Source: Anaspis maculata
Taxonomy: Eukaryota; Arthropoda; Insecta; Coleoptera; Scraptiidae
DNA length: 64,000 nt
NCBI GenBank assembly: GCA_949128115.1
Contig: OX421962.1
Coordinates: forward strand, 57,515,787 to 57,579,786
Direction of reading: 5' to 3'
Shown here: piece by piece, positions 24,301-33,262 of the stretch
Layout of the letters: each line of letters begins with the position of its first letter
How positions within the stretch are numbered: the first letter of the stretch is position 1
Notes under the pieces: generated by a model
What the model saw: the letters and a program-made list of their open reading frames with translations, nothing else
Database searches by the model: none
Told to the model about the DNA's origin: nothing
Position numbers and translations under genes: made by a program

Positions 24301-24739
24301 CGGTGGTCGGAGGCGCTTCGAGCGCTCGTTTTCGTTCTTCAATTTGTTTCTGGGCGCTGGCCATGACCTCGCTGGACTTCGATTTGGATCTGCCATCGGA
24401 GCTGTGCTTGTCCCGGTCATTTTCGTGGCGAGAGGGCTTGGAGCGTTTTGTGTCTCTGTCCCTTGATTCTTTATCATCATGCGAGCGCTTTTTACTAGAC
24501 CTGTGTGAAGATTGTGCATCTTCTAATAAATCAAATATCTTATCAGCTAGTCTGGTGGCCTTTTTGCTATCAACATAAGATGAAAGTTTGTCAGTAGTTT
24601 TGCGTTTATCATACCCCGAATTTAAGCAATGGACTGCGGTACTGACCAGGGAGCTATCGGTGCTACCCAGCACTTTGTAAACTGCCTTATCTATTGACGG
24701 TTTTAGATCATCGATTTCTCGCCTCGATAGGTAAGACAT
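15397..24739 (-). CDS. PRPF3: U4/U6 small nuclear ribonucleoprotein Prp3
   Basis: Four coding exons in transcription order: 24739-23834 (ATG, 302 codons), 23775-23532, 17834-17327 and 15649-15397 (stop TAA). Phases fit exactly (906+244+508+253 = 1911 bp, 636 aa), and every intron is GT-AG (58 bp, 5697 bp, 1677 bp). Residues 1-75 form the PWI-type domain (start [15 protein letters not shown]). Next come a Ser/Arg/Asp-rich linker, a helix with [11 protein letters not shown] and the PRP3 domain ([33 protein letters not shown]-like segment, [44 protein letters not shown]). The C-terminal ferredoxin-like domain ([58 protein letters not shown]) closes the protein. Prp3 binds U4/U6 snRNA and the U6 3' end within the tri-snRNP (family knowledge). 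The protein is slightly shorter than the human one, mostly in the linker. Introns 2 and 3 carry repeats. Confidence 0.97.
16940..17290 (-). mobile_element. tRNA-derived SINE inside PRPF3 intron 3
   Basis: Read on the minus strand from about 17290, an A-box (TAGCGCAGCGGTTGG) and a B-box (GAGTTCGATCCC) lie about 35 bp apart. They form the head of a tRNA-derived SINE. The body runs toward 16940 and includes GCGACAACCAGG-type sequence. It is in the same orientation as PRPF3 and far from the splice sites. Confidence 0.65.
17835..18890. other. PRPF3 intron 2, right part, with a dispersed repeat
   Basis: Part of the 5.7 kb PRPF3 intron 2. Around 18085-18290 it has two copies of a segment with TTTCAAGTTTCATCAAAATC-type sequence, distantly related to the units at 2540-2950 and 19800-20290. 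No exon seen. Confidence 0.45.
18895..19270. repeat. Hairpin plus GGGAATACYT-type minisatellite
   Basis: A hairpin at about 18955-19110 has arms that both include CATAGTCGATACTTCGCT or its inverse. It is followed from 19111 to 19260 by about fifteen imperfect units of GGGAATACYT. The left border GATATCGCGAGGGGCCAACC recurs in inverse orientation near 21710 beside a second array of the same minisatellite. Confidence 0.8.
19800..20300. repeat. ATGGCGGC-bearing dispersed repeat units, both orientations
   Basis: Several units of about 120 bp like those at 2540-2950: TTTCATGAAAATCGTTCCAC-type segments followed by ATGGCGGCCAAGATGGCGGC-type segments. Units up to about 20160 run forward. From 20160 the sequence runs in reverse (AAACGATTTTTATTAAACTT, GCCGCCATCTTAGCCG), forming an imperfect palindrome. 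Confidence 0.8.
20340..20520. mobile_element. Adjacent ends of TACAGGG-family elements
   Basis: ACACCCTGTATATTACAGGGTG near 20360 (given here as two abutting ends) is a head-to-head junction of two such termini, and another TACAGGGTG lies near 20499. Whole elements could not be delimited. Confidence 0.45.
20521..21430. other. PRPF3 intron 2, no gene recognised
   Basis: Intronic sequence with a terminus-like ACACCCTGTACTG near 21196 and no coding exon. Confidence 0.4.
21440..21735. repeat. GGAATACYTG-type minisatellite, second array
   Basis: About twenty imperfect units of roughly 10-20 bp based on GGAAATACTTGGGAATA. It closes with TGGTTGGCCCCTCGGGATAT, the inverse of the border at 18895. 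Reverse-strand frames rich in FP-I-SLVFP repeats are by-products of the array. Confidence 0.8.
21990..23350 (+). repeat. Dispersed repeat family A, copy 1 (in PRPF3 intron 2)
   Basis: About 1.3 kb of sequence that recurs, diverged, at 40840-41740. Shared segments include CGACGCCCAAT, GAAAACCGAAACCGTG against GAGAACCGAAGCCGTG, and AAGTCGATCGGAT. The end (ATCTCAAAACGAATAT through CGTTGGGTGGGTCAGG, 23260-23350) recurs near 42790-42890. No transposase is recognisable. It ends about 180 bp before PRPF3 exon 2. Confidence 0.7.
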
Positions 24740-24981
24740 GATGTATAAAACTATATTTTTCAGAAGTTTGCGATTTGAAACGTTTACTATACGTTTCCCG
24801 CACGTTTTTTAGGTTAACTTTGCTTCACTGTACAATGTGCATTGACACTAATGACAATTAAATTGACACCCGAATCAACCCGAATCCACCCGAATTTAAT
24901 CAATGTGACCAACCTTCTAGTTCTAAAAAAAAACTACCAAAGTCGCCAACTTGAAAACCCTTAAGTGCGATTTAAACCATA
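24740..24981. promoter_or_regulatory. PRPF3 5' flank, probable promoter region
   Basis: The 240 bp between the PRPF3 start codon and the left end of the large palindromic element. It must hold the 5' UTR and core promoter unless there is an upstream non-coding exon. I see no clear TATA box. The element insertion at 24979-24981 therefore sits close to the gene's 5' end. Confidence 0.35.
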
Positions 24982-25071
24982 TAGTGTGGGCGCTAAGAGC
25001 CAAAATTGGGATGAACCAAGGGATGAACCTTGCAAATGGTGATGAAAGCATGAAATTCGGTACACGTACTG

Positions 25072-26963
25072 TAACTCTTCATGCCCTAAGCCCGCCTAAT
25101 TATTCAAATTCAAATACTTACTTCCCGCTCATTTGAATTCTCATACTCGGATTGGCCCGCGCTGTCGTCTAGTAGCAGGCAAAGAACCCCACGCTGATAG
25201 TTCGATTTGACGTAGCTTAATATTACACTTGTAAAAATAGAAATGAAACCAGAGTAATACCTTTCATGAGCACTTTATTCAAGTTCAGTTATTGAACGAG
25301 AATTGCCATTGAATTCGGTAAATTTGCATGTCCTTTCAGTGAGTGACTTGATGCAATATTTGTTTACAGAAAGTGGAGTCGTGTTCGTACTTCCATCACT
25401 TTTTGTTCAGTTTGATTTATGTTTGTGTTAGAGTAGGGTTAATTAAACCTCGTAATGAGAACGGATTTGTTGAAAGGACGTTCCAGGTTACCTGTAAAAC
25501 GCCAGCCTCTTTTGGGACTCGTCGTCAACTCTTGACATAGTTATTTAGCTTATCGCCCAGGTTACCTGTAAGCAATAGTCATCTCTACCCAGGTTACCTG
25601 TAAGTAGGACCAGTCTCGTTGGTGCTAAATTCCATGACAGGAGACTTGGTTCATTCATTACTTTAGCAGTCAAACCCACTCTAGATGATTATTAGGGTAG
25701 CTGAACAATTATGATTCAAGTACGAAAAACAATCCAGTTTCAAATTCAATTCGTCTGATCTTTGAGGACTCACTTTCGAGATATGCAAATTAGTTTAAAG
25801 ATTTCCAATGGCAATTCTAACCCAATAGAATTTAATTTAATTTGTGAAAGTTTATGTGCATTGGTAAATTATTATTTCATTCATTAGTTTCTTTTCAAAA
25901 AAACATGTATAAATTACTGACTTAGGCAAAAGTTCAGTATGATCGCAAACAAACAGATTATTTAATAAATTGCGGAACTTTACTCTTTAGGTCGTCTTCG
26001 GTTCTTCGGTTTATACCTGCCGGGGTCGGAGGTAGTCTCTGGTCCGGACGCGCCGTAGGGGGTTGGCTGTCGGTGGTGGGCACCTCGTCCATGGCTAGCC
26101 GGAGATTCTTGAGTCGGTAACGGGGACTCGGTGGCTGCGAGGCAGGCGGAGTAGTTCCGTGTGGGAACCGGGTCGGCTGGTGCCGCGGAAGGTGTGGGTC
26201 TCGGCGAAGGGGGTGAGGGCGGTTTTTCTCAACTTCCTCTCAGTAGCTCGCCGGGAACCATCAACCATAAGGTGGTCAACCTGGGTGCTTTCTGCTCGGC
26301 TCCGGGTAGCTCAGCCCTATAAGACGAACGTAACCCTCCACCGTGACCTCGCAAAAGGTCCCTGGTCCGCTAGAAATATACGCTTATATAAGAAAACTTA
26401 GTATTTGCATCTTTCTTGCGTAAGTTAAGATTAGGGCTTCTACTTTAGTCAAGGGGTGTCGCGGGGAAGTTATCCATCTACATGCTTCAAAGGCAACAGA
26501 AGTGTTAGTTGTTTTCTTCTATCGCAGAGAATGATATGGACTCAGGAGGGTGTTCGTTCTTTGTCTAACGGCGGAATAGGGATGCAACTTTGTGGTATGC
26601 AAACGGTTTCGGAGAAGGAACAAAGGGCTTAACGGAAGCGCTAAAACAACAACATCACCGCTTTGGATGGTCCGATCCTTGTCTGACTGGCGTACTACTT
26701 GTCTCTGCTCTCTGTCACGTGCAGCCCCGCTATCCGATTGGCTGAGCGCCGAGCGGGTGTTGGAACGGTGGCTCGGCGGTACACTTCGGCCTGCGTCTCG
26801 CTTGCTCTTGTGCTTGTGGACTGAAACAGAGAATGGTTAGGATCGCGGTGCTCTTCGAAACGCCGTTTCTCTTTTCCTCTTCGGCTGCACACAAGTGCAC
26901 TGAAGATGTGCGACGTGCTCTCGGAGGAGGTACGGGAAACCTCTCGAACCTCATCCTTCTTTC
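25072..26963. mobile_element. 1.9 kb insertion within the left arm, partly gypsy-like
   Basis: In the relative at 46542 the sequence runs directly from ACACGTACT into the segment with CCTTTCAGATAAGAGG. Here those parts are separated by 1892 bp. The insert includes a GC-rich block at about 26000-26390 and a run of three AGGTTACCTG motifs (25486-25605). No long terminal repeat pair was found. Confidence 0.6.
26000..26380 (-). pseudogene. Possible gypsy-type pol C-terminus remnant
   Basis: Read on the minus strand with one or two frameshifts, the block gives a GPF...RVTFVL...ESTQVDHLM pattern. This resembles the C-terminal part of gypsy-type integrases, where a GPF box precedes a V-D-L motif. 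A Pro/Arg-rich tail follows and ends in RYKPKNRRRPKE and a stop. In-frame stops show it is dead. Assignment rests on a short pattern only. Confidence 0.3.
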
Positions 26964-27213
26964 AGAGCCCCTCTTTCAGATAAGAGGTGGAGCCACGCCA
27001 AATTTTCACCGGAAGGGGGCTCGGGGGGCTCCTGAAAGTTGAAGGAGCTAGGACTCCCACTAAACGGCTTATCAGTTCGTTTTGACAATTGAAAAGGAGA
27101 CTTATGAATATATTGTAAACATTGACGGCGTTTATTGTATTGTATCGGGAATTTTTCATTATGAAAAAAAATAAGTTCTTCGGCAGAACACACAAATTGG
27201 TTTTATTTTATTT

Positions 27214-27687
27214 TCACCTACAAATAATCAATAAGGAGATGTGCAACACGTTGATTCCCACAAATTCGTATCCTCTGAATTCGTTTGTGGAGTCAAAATT
27301 TTGATGGTGTATGTTCTTGAAGAGGGGCATTCCAAAGAATAAGCTATTTTCAACCCTAAGTTCAAACAGAATTTTCTCAATGTTCTGAATCGAAATTACT
27401 GAATTCCTTCCAGCAATGCATACCCTGAACCCTTCTTTGGAAGTACCGCGTGCGATTGAGCGTGGAGTAAGTCCTGAAACACTATCAGAATTTTTCTTCT
27501 GTGATGCTACTATCCACTCTCGACCGGGGCAATAGGGTCCTTGCACGATTTTTTTTTTATTGCCTCCAATGATGCTTTGGTAGCCAAATAGCACCATAGA
27601 CTGAACGGTTTTTCGAAATTCTTGATAGTTTATTTTATTTTGTAAATTTAAAACACAAAAACTGTTAGGTATGCAACTTCCATGCAC
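27214..27687 (-). CDS. Conserved open frame of the palindromic element arm (157 codons)
   Basis: The last 85 residues (from LTPRSIARGTSKEGFRV to the stop) recur in the other arms of this family: 36130-36390 (+), 46877-47135 (-) and 47390-47660 (+). The arm core RGTSKE.FRVC.AGRNSVISIQN and FGMPLFK..HHQNFDS.NEFRGYEFVGI is well conserved, with most changes conservative or lost by single stops. That hints at former protein-level selection or recent amplification of one source. No domain is recognised. It could be a transposase fragment or a captured host exon. Confidence 0.45.
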   Translation of the reverse strand: MHGSCIPNSFCVLNLQNKINYQEFRKTVQSMVLFGYQSIIGGNKKKIVQGPYCPGREWIVASQKKNSDSVSGLTPRSIARGTSKEGFRVCIAGRNSVISIQNIEKILFELRVENSLFFGMPLFKNIHHQNFDSTNEFRGYEFVGINVLHISLLIICR

Positions 27688-27699
27688 CCATCTGTCACC

Positions 27700-29376
27700 T
27701 GCGCGATGACGTCATTATGCACCGGACGGGGCTACTTGATTTTACACAAACAGATTGCGACTACGAATTTTAAATGTTTGACATAATCCAACTGTCACCG
27801 TTTCAGACGTCTGTGAGGTTGAAACTCAGTTCAGGTTGAAAAGCGCGCAGCACGAGCTTGGGGATCGCCCTGACACGTGAGAAAAGGCGACGGCGCATTT
27901 TCGCGGCTTTCATACTTCCATTAACTATGGCGCGGCGGCTTTCCGTGAGGTCAGTTTTTTGTAAGATGTAACAGTAAAAGTGGGTGTATTCCAGTGGTGT
28001 ATTCTGGTGTCCTGTGTACGGAAATAAGTGCAATATTAACAGGTAAAGGTTGGCTGACACAGGCGCTACATCCCAAAATTGAAATAGGTCTGTTTTGTTT
28101 AGCTATAGGGCTACATGGAGGACAGGAGAAGAGTTCCCCGGAAGGAACAGCTATGCTATGGAGGCAACGAACAAAACTTTTTTTCGCTCCGCCAGGGACC
28201 CCCAATTGCGACGGAAATGGAAGAATATTTGCCAGACAAGTGACACTACGTAGTAAATGGTTGTAGATATTATCCATTCCAAGCTTAAAAAAACCACAGT
28301 TGCCTATGATATTTTTTCTTCAAGTTGGACAATCTGATACGTTGATGGATTGGAAAAGTCAAGATGATTTAATCAAATTTGTCAGAGTGATGTTTGCTCT
28401 GCTGGATTGCCGTTTTAATTCAATTGTTAGGTCAGATTTTGACACTGACACAATATTTTCATTAGTTTTTGTCTTCAAAACGCCGTTATTCACGTTATTT
28501 CAATAGTGAAAGTATTGAGAAGTGCAACAGTAAGAATATACAGTTTAAAAAGTGATCGAGGCGAACCCAGTTCTATCGCCGTAGTGTGATTTAGTCGCCA
28601 ATTGACCTCGTGACCTGAGCTCGTCGCGCCCTGTAAGAACCTAGGTACGTTAATTCACCCTCTCTTCCAGGATCATGAACTGTGGTCCTGGCCGAAAGAA
28701 AGCGGCTGAGATCAGTGGGCAAACCTGTGACCTGCCGGCGACACAGTCCCCAGAATGACAATCTGACAACACAGCGTAGTTCAGGTGAAGGTTTCATGTC
28801 AAACGGACACAAATTTGAACGTAACCTCCCTTGTATCAAGATGACATTAAATATCAAAAATCAGAGACACCAACAGAACTCGAATTTTCCATGGCCAGCT
28901 GTGGTTTTTTTAAGCTTGGAATGGATAATACTAACCGTCCTTCGTTGTTTGTGGAAACATAGAGTGTGGAGATCATTTTTCACAAAGTGATTTTTTGAAC
29001 AAGAACAAGGTGAGACAGCGTCATTCCTATGGACTTGGACAATCTGCCAGAGTCTTGAAGAGAGGTGATCGAGTCATTATTTCATGTATGTTGTGGCGTG
29101 CCGTTGGATTGGTTTGAACGTTGATGGGTTGGCCGGTTCGAACATCCACGGTTGAAGAGGTAAAGACGAGGAATTGTTTTAAATAATAGCACAATCATTA
29201 CTGATCTTTTGCAGGAATGAAATCTGCGAGAAGTTATGGAGTACGGACCCTTGCTTTCAACACGATTAAGCCTTGGAATGCACAAAGAAAAACGAAAAAG
29301 GTGAAGGTCGTTTATTCTCTTTCTTGTGAATTGAACCTAGCTTAATGACTAAGCCTGAACCGCTTCATGTAATAAA
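27700..29376. other. Left part of the large element's loop, no identifiable gene
   Basis: Loop sequence between the left arm and the Tc1-like transposon. Short frames occur on both strands (for example 27994-28266 + and 28591-28857 -), but none resembles a known family. If this is the coding region of an autonomous element it is too decayed to read by eye. Confidence 0.4.
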
Positions 29377-29559
29377 TACACTTCTCAAAACAATTAGAGG
29401 ATCAGTTGGTTTTTTCACTTTAATTTTTTTGTTGAATAAAGTAGAGCGATGTAACTTTCAGGATATCTTGATTCAACTGTTTAACACAAAATTTTGCAGA
29501 AATTTAACCACTATCGTAATGCAATTTTACAAAAAAATCCAATAATGGACAAAGAGCAA

Positions 29560-31880
29560 AATGAGTGTTATTCTTATCAACAATATTTTCCATTGGTCTC
29601 TATAACTAAAGTAAATGGCGCCATGATTGTCAGTCAGGGGTGGTCGAGTCAGATTGTTAGAGCCGTGCCTGTTAGACAGAGACCAAAGAGACGAAGACGA
29701 AGTAATTTTGCTAGATGCAAATAAAAGATGGCGCCAGTATATGCAGCGTTTTGCAGCGATCTCAAACTATTCAAATACAAAATCAAAGCAGTCTCATGTC
29801 ACGAACGAGCATGACAAGTTTCAAACTTTTTTAAAACGGTTGTTCGGAGTGTGGTTTTTCTTCAAAATCGATACAAGGTGAATGAAGATGGACAATAATG
29901 GATGCTACATCGGTGCAAAACAGTATCACAGAAGGTATGCTAATGAATTGAAAATTCCATGAACTTCTGAGCGAACTCCTACAAACGGTCCAAGTTTCAT
30001 ATTGCGAATGTTACAGATGTTTCAACCACGGAAAAGGACTAGGACTGCGAATACCTACTTGTGATGTTCCTGGATGCAATTCAAAGAACAAAGACCTCTA
30101 GGTGCCCCAAGACCTGTCCCAACTTCCAATTCCCCATCCCAGAACAAATATTCGCAGCAGCTCTTGAAACGGAAATCAAGTACGAGCATATATAGAACTT
30201 TGAACATGCTTCCGACATGTCCGACAAAATAATTTTCAAATGGAGAGCTCTTTGCATGGAACACAAAGTCAGATGACTTCAAACTAGATGCACAAAAAAT
30301 CATAGCTTTACAGAAGAAGCCGTACATACCGAGCTGCAGCTTACAGCACAGGTATTTCAAAATCATACCAAACATTTTGCGATCAACTCTAGGTACTCAA
30401 ATGCTGTATTTTTGGAATTTCAGAAAACACTCAAAGGAGACCACTACGTTATATTATGCTGTTCTTCCAATATTGAACAGCAAGAAGGCAAGGTCGTGAC
30501 TCGTACTTCACTATCACAAGAGTAGTGCAGCTCTAAGAAAATCTTCAGGAGCAACAAAAAATGGTAGTGCATGCTGAAGCTACGGTATAGCTTCAACCTC
30601 AACAGCTGCTTTCTTCGCCTGTGAAATTGTCATCGCATACGGATACGGATCCAAATGAAGTTGTGCACTGAGCACTGCTGTTTTCTCATCTGTGGATCAA
30701 TCCCCACTTTCTGTCGCATTCGAGGACCCATTTGAATCAGGCTCTGCAATCCCCTTTTAATTTTAATTGACATAACCCAGCATTTTTGAGATTCGGCTGG
30801 ACTGAATCGGAAAACTTGATGATCATGGGCCTATCTTTCATGAAGCTACTTTGCAACTTCATAATTTGCACTTTGCAGAAACTTGAGGAGGTGCTAGGCA
30901 GTATCTTCGGAGCAATACCTTTGAATTTTGCCAAGTGTAAAGTGAAAAGTTGCCAAGTACCTTCATGAAATAGTACCAGGCATTGGAATATTTTGTCGGA
31001 AGACTCGGAAGCAGTCAACTCACTAATTCAACTAATCAAATGTAGAATTGATTGAATTTATAATAATAATTTCAAGATTCTTATTGTTTCTTCTGTTTCA
31101 ACTCACCAGCATATTCTAAATGGTTATTGTATTATGTTTAGATGACGATAACTTTGAATTTTGAAGAATCTGTGAATTCATTTGACTTGCTTTTGATATA
31201 CCACCTTGATCAAAATAATGTTTCAGTACTTGAATTCCCATTTTGGGCCATGTGAAACAACTGCAGTATAAATCCCTTAGAGGTGGAAGCTTGGCTTCTT
31301 GTGGTCAATTGATGAAACAAAAATAAAATTATGAATTATGTTAGCAGGTACCTACCTACCTACTCAGTATAGGTAGGTATGTACCCAACCAGCAATTTTA
31401 TCTTGAATGTTCATTAGTATTGAGAACTTATATTGTAAAATTGTGATATAGCCTTATTTTTATTACTCATCTAACAGATATTATTTTCATGAAAATAAAA
31501 GCTGCTATGTTACACCTCATGACTTTCAATTCTTAGGACATAAAAAGAAGCCAGCAATACTGTTTCATGGGGTGTATATTGATTAAATAGATATTAACCT
31601 AACCACTGAACTATGTAATATAGTACCATATTCAAACAGCAATTTTTTTCCCAAAGGGTCCCTCGGATAAAACCATTTTTGTGAAGCGCAAAAGTTTTAA
31701 AGTAAAGGAACCGTTGGGAAAAATTTGTTCGTTTCACTTATATGTATATTATTGTTGAAATTCAACGTGAGCAAAAGTTCAGTGGTTAGTTTGATCTCTT
31801 TTTAGTCTCTGTACATTTCGTGGAAGGAAAAATTTCGGATCCAGCAATAGGCTATTTCAAATTTTCCGCCTATAATAGTT
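29560..31880. other. Extra 2.2 kb segment within the Tc1-like transposon
   Basis: Not expected in a Tc1 element. It is bordered by an imperfect direct repeat, GATGCAAATAAAAGATGGCG at 29714 and GATGCAAATAAGAGATGGCG at 31885. It contains coding-like but broken stretches near 30050-30500 (for example a CDVPGCNSKNKDL segment). No transposase or retroelement domain is recognised. It may be a nested insertion or captured sequence. Confidence 0.5.
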
Positions 31881-31992
31881 CTTGGATGCAAATAAGAGAT
31901 GGCGCTTTGTAGGAACAGCGTAAACCCGGTAACTTGGCTTTCTATAATGAGGCTCTTCGCTGTTGTCAGTCTGACAAGTGTGAATTCACAAA

Positions 31993-33015
31993 ATGAGATA
32001 CTTAACAGCGATAGAAGCCACAAGGGCCATTACCTTGTTACAAGAGGGCCATTCGCAGCGCGCTGTTGCAAGAGACTGCAATGTTACCCAGAGTGTGATA
32101 TCACGATTATGGAACCGCTTCCTAGAGACAGGAATTGTCACAAGAAGACCAGGCCAAGGTAGACGAAGGTCTACATCAGTCAGAAATGACCAATATCTTC
32201 GCCTTCAAGTACTGAGAAATCGTACAAGTACAGCAAGATCTCTACGAAATGGTCTGTTAAGGGCAACGGGGGTGCAGATTTCGGACCAGACCGTACGAAA
32301 TCGATTGCGAGAAGTCGGCCTGAACTCGAGACGACCCGCAAAAGTGCCTAAATTAACCAGAAACCATCGTGTAGCACGCAACATGTTTGCTAGAGAACAT
32401 TTGAGATGGAATCTACCACAATGGAGAAAAGTTCTGTTCACTGATGAGTCCAGAGTGGCCTTGCATTCAAACGACGGACGAGTGAGAGTGTATAGAAGGC
32501 TTGGCGAACGATTCCACCCTGACACGGTTACTGAAATGGTAGCATTTGGTGGTGGTTCGCTGATGATCTGGGGAGGCATTTTCATTGAAGGACGAACCGA
32601 CCTCCTTATCATTCGTAACGGTTTATTAAACGCAGAGCGTTACATCCATGAGGTGCTAGCTACACAAGTGGTACCTCTAGCTCATGCAGAAGGTCAAGAA
32701 TTTCTTTTAATGGACGACAATGCCCGTCCGCACGTCGCAAGGATTGTCACTGATTACTTAAATGAGCAGAACATACGAAGAATGGCTTGGCCCGCTTGCA
32801 GTCCGGATCTCAATCCGATCGAACACATGTGGGATCAGTTAAAAAGACGAATCAGGAACCGCCAAAACCTTCCCCTAACTCTCGAAGAACTTGAAATTGC
32901 TCTACTAGAGGAATGGCAAGATATTCCCCAAGAAAATACCCGCAACCTGATTTTGAGCATGCCGCGACGATGTGCGGCTGTGATTCAAGCTGGGGGTGGC
33001 AATACTCGATATTGA
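31993..33015 (+). CDS. Tc1-like transposase, intact
   Basis: 340 codons, ATG to TGA, the usual length for the family. Residues 1-110 form two helix-turn-helix units (EGHSQRAVARDCNVTQSVISRLW, given here as key residues only; second unit around VQISDQTVRNRLREVGL) joined by a GRRRS-type hook. The catalytic DDE domain follows: Asp151 in FTDESRV, Asp242 in LLMDDNARPHVA and Glu277 in SPDLNPIEHMWDQLKRR. The spacing is 34 residues, i.e. DD34E. The enzyme cuts and pastes the element into TA sites. There is no stop, frameshift or missing catalytic residue, so it could be active. It lies on the + strand near the right terminal repeat. Confidence 0.95.
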   Translation: MRYLTAIEATRAITLLQEGHSQRAVARDCNVTQSVISRLWNRFLETGIVTRRPGQGRRRSTSVRNDQYLRLQVLRNRTSTARSLRNGLLRATGVQISDQTVRNRLREVGLNSRRPAKVPKLTRNHRVARNMFAREHLRWNLPQWRKVLFTDESRVALHSNDGRVRVYRRLGERFHPDTVTEMVAFGGGSLMIWGGIFIEGRTDLLIIRNGLLNAERYIHEVLATQVVPLAHAEGQEFLLMDDNARPHVARIVTDYLNEQNIRRMAWPACSPDLNPIEHMWDQLKRRIRNRQNLPLTLEELEIALLEEWQDIPQENTRNLILSMPRRCAAVIQAGGGNTRY

Positions 33016-33262
33016 GACAATTTAGCATAACCTCGTTCAGCCACAAACAATTTTTTTCTCTTTCGTAATATTTTTCATCTTACATTCTTGTTCATTAATG
33101 GATTTTTTGTGAAATTTCACTACGACAGTGGCTAAATTGCTGCATAATTGAGTGTAAAACAGTTGAATAAAGACATTCTGGAAGTTATATCGCTCTTCTT
33201 TGTTCAACAAAAAAATAAAACCAAAAAAACCAACTGATCCTGTAATTGTTTTGAGAAGTGTA

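Larger units (their letters stand above)
29379..33260 (+). mobile_element. Tc1-like transposon with about 180-bp terminal inverted repeats
   Basis: The ends CACTTCTCAAAACAATTAGA (29379) and its inverse ending at 33260 are flanked by TA on both sides (29377-29378, 33261-33262), as expected for the Tc1/mariner superfamily. The inverted repeats extend to about 29558 and 33082 at roughly 85 percent identity. Total length 3.9 kb is more than twice a standard Tc1 element, because about 2.2 kb of unrelated sequence lies between the left repeat and the transposase (see 29560-31880). The transposase frame is intact, so the element may be recent. Confidence 0.92.

Noticed and set aside
23858..24578. 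Plus-strand frames of 108-202 codons over PRPF3 exon 1
   Set aside because: They are antisense shadows of the strongly supported PRPF3 coding exon.
25072..26963. A complete LTR retrotransposon
   Set aside because: No pair of long terminal repeats and no readable protease, RT or RNase H; only a weak integrase-end pattern.
29880..30500. A THAP-domain protein in the extra segment of the Tc1 element
   Set aside because: A C-x-x-P-G-C stretch was seen, but the remaining zinc ligands and the core motif of a THAP domain are not found in any frame.
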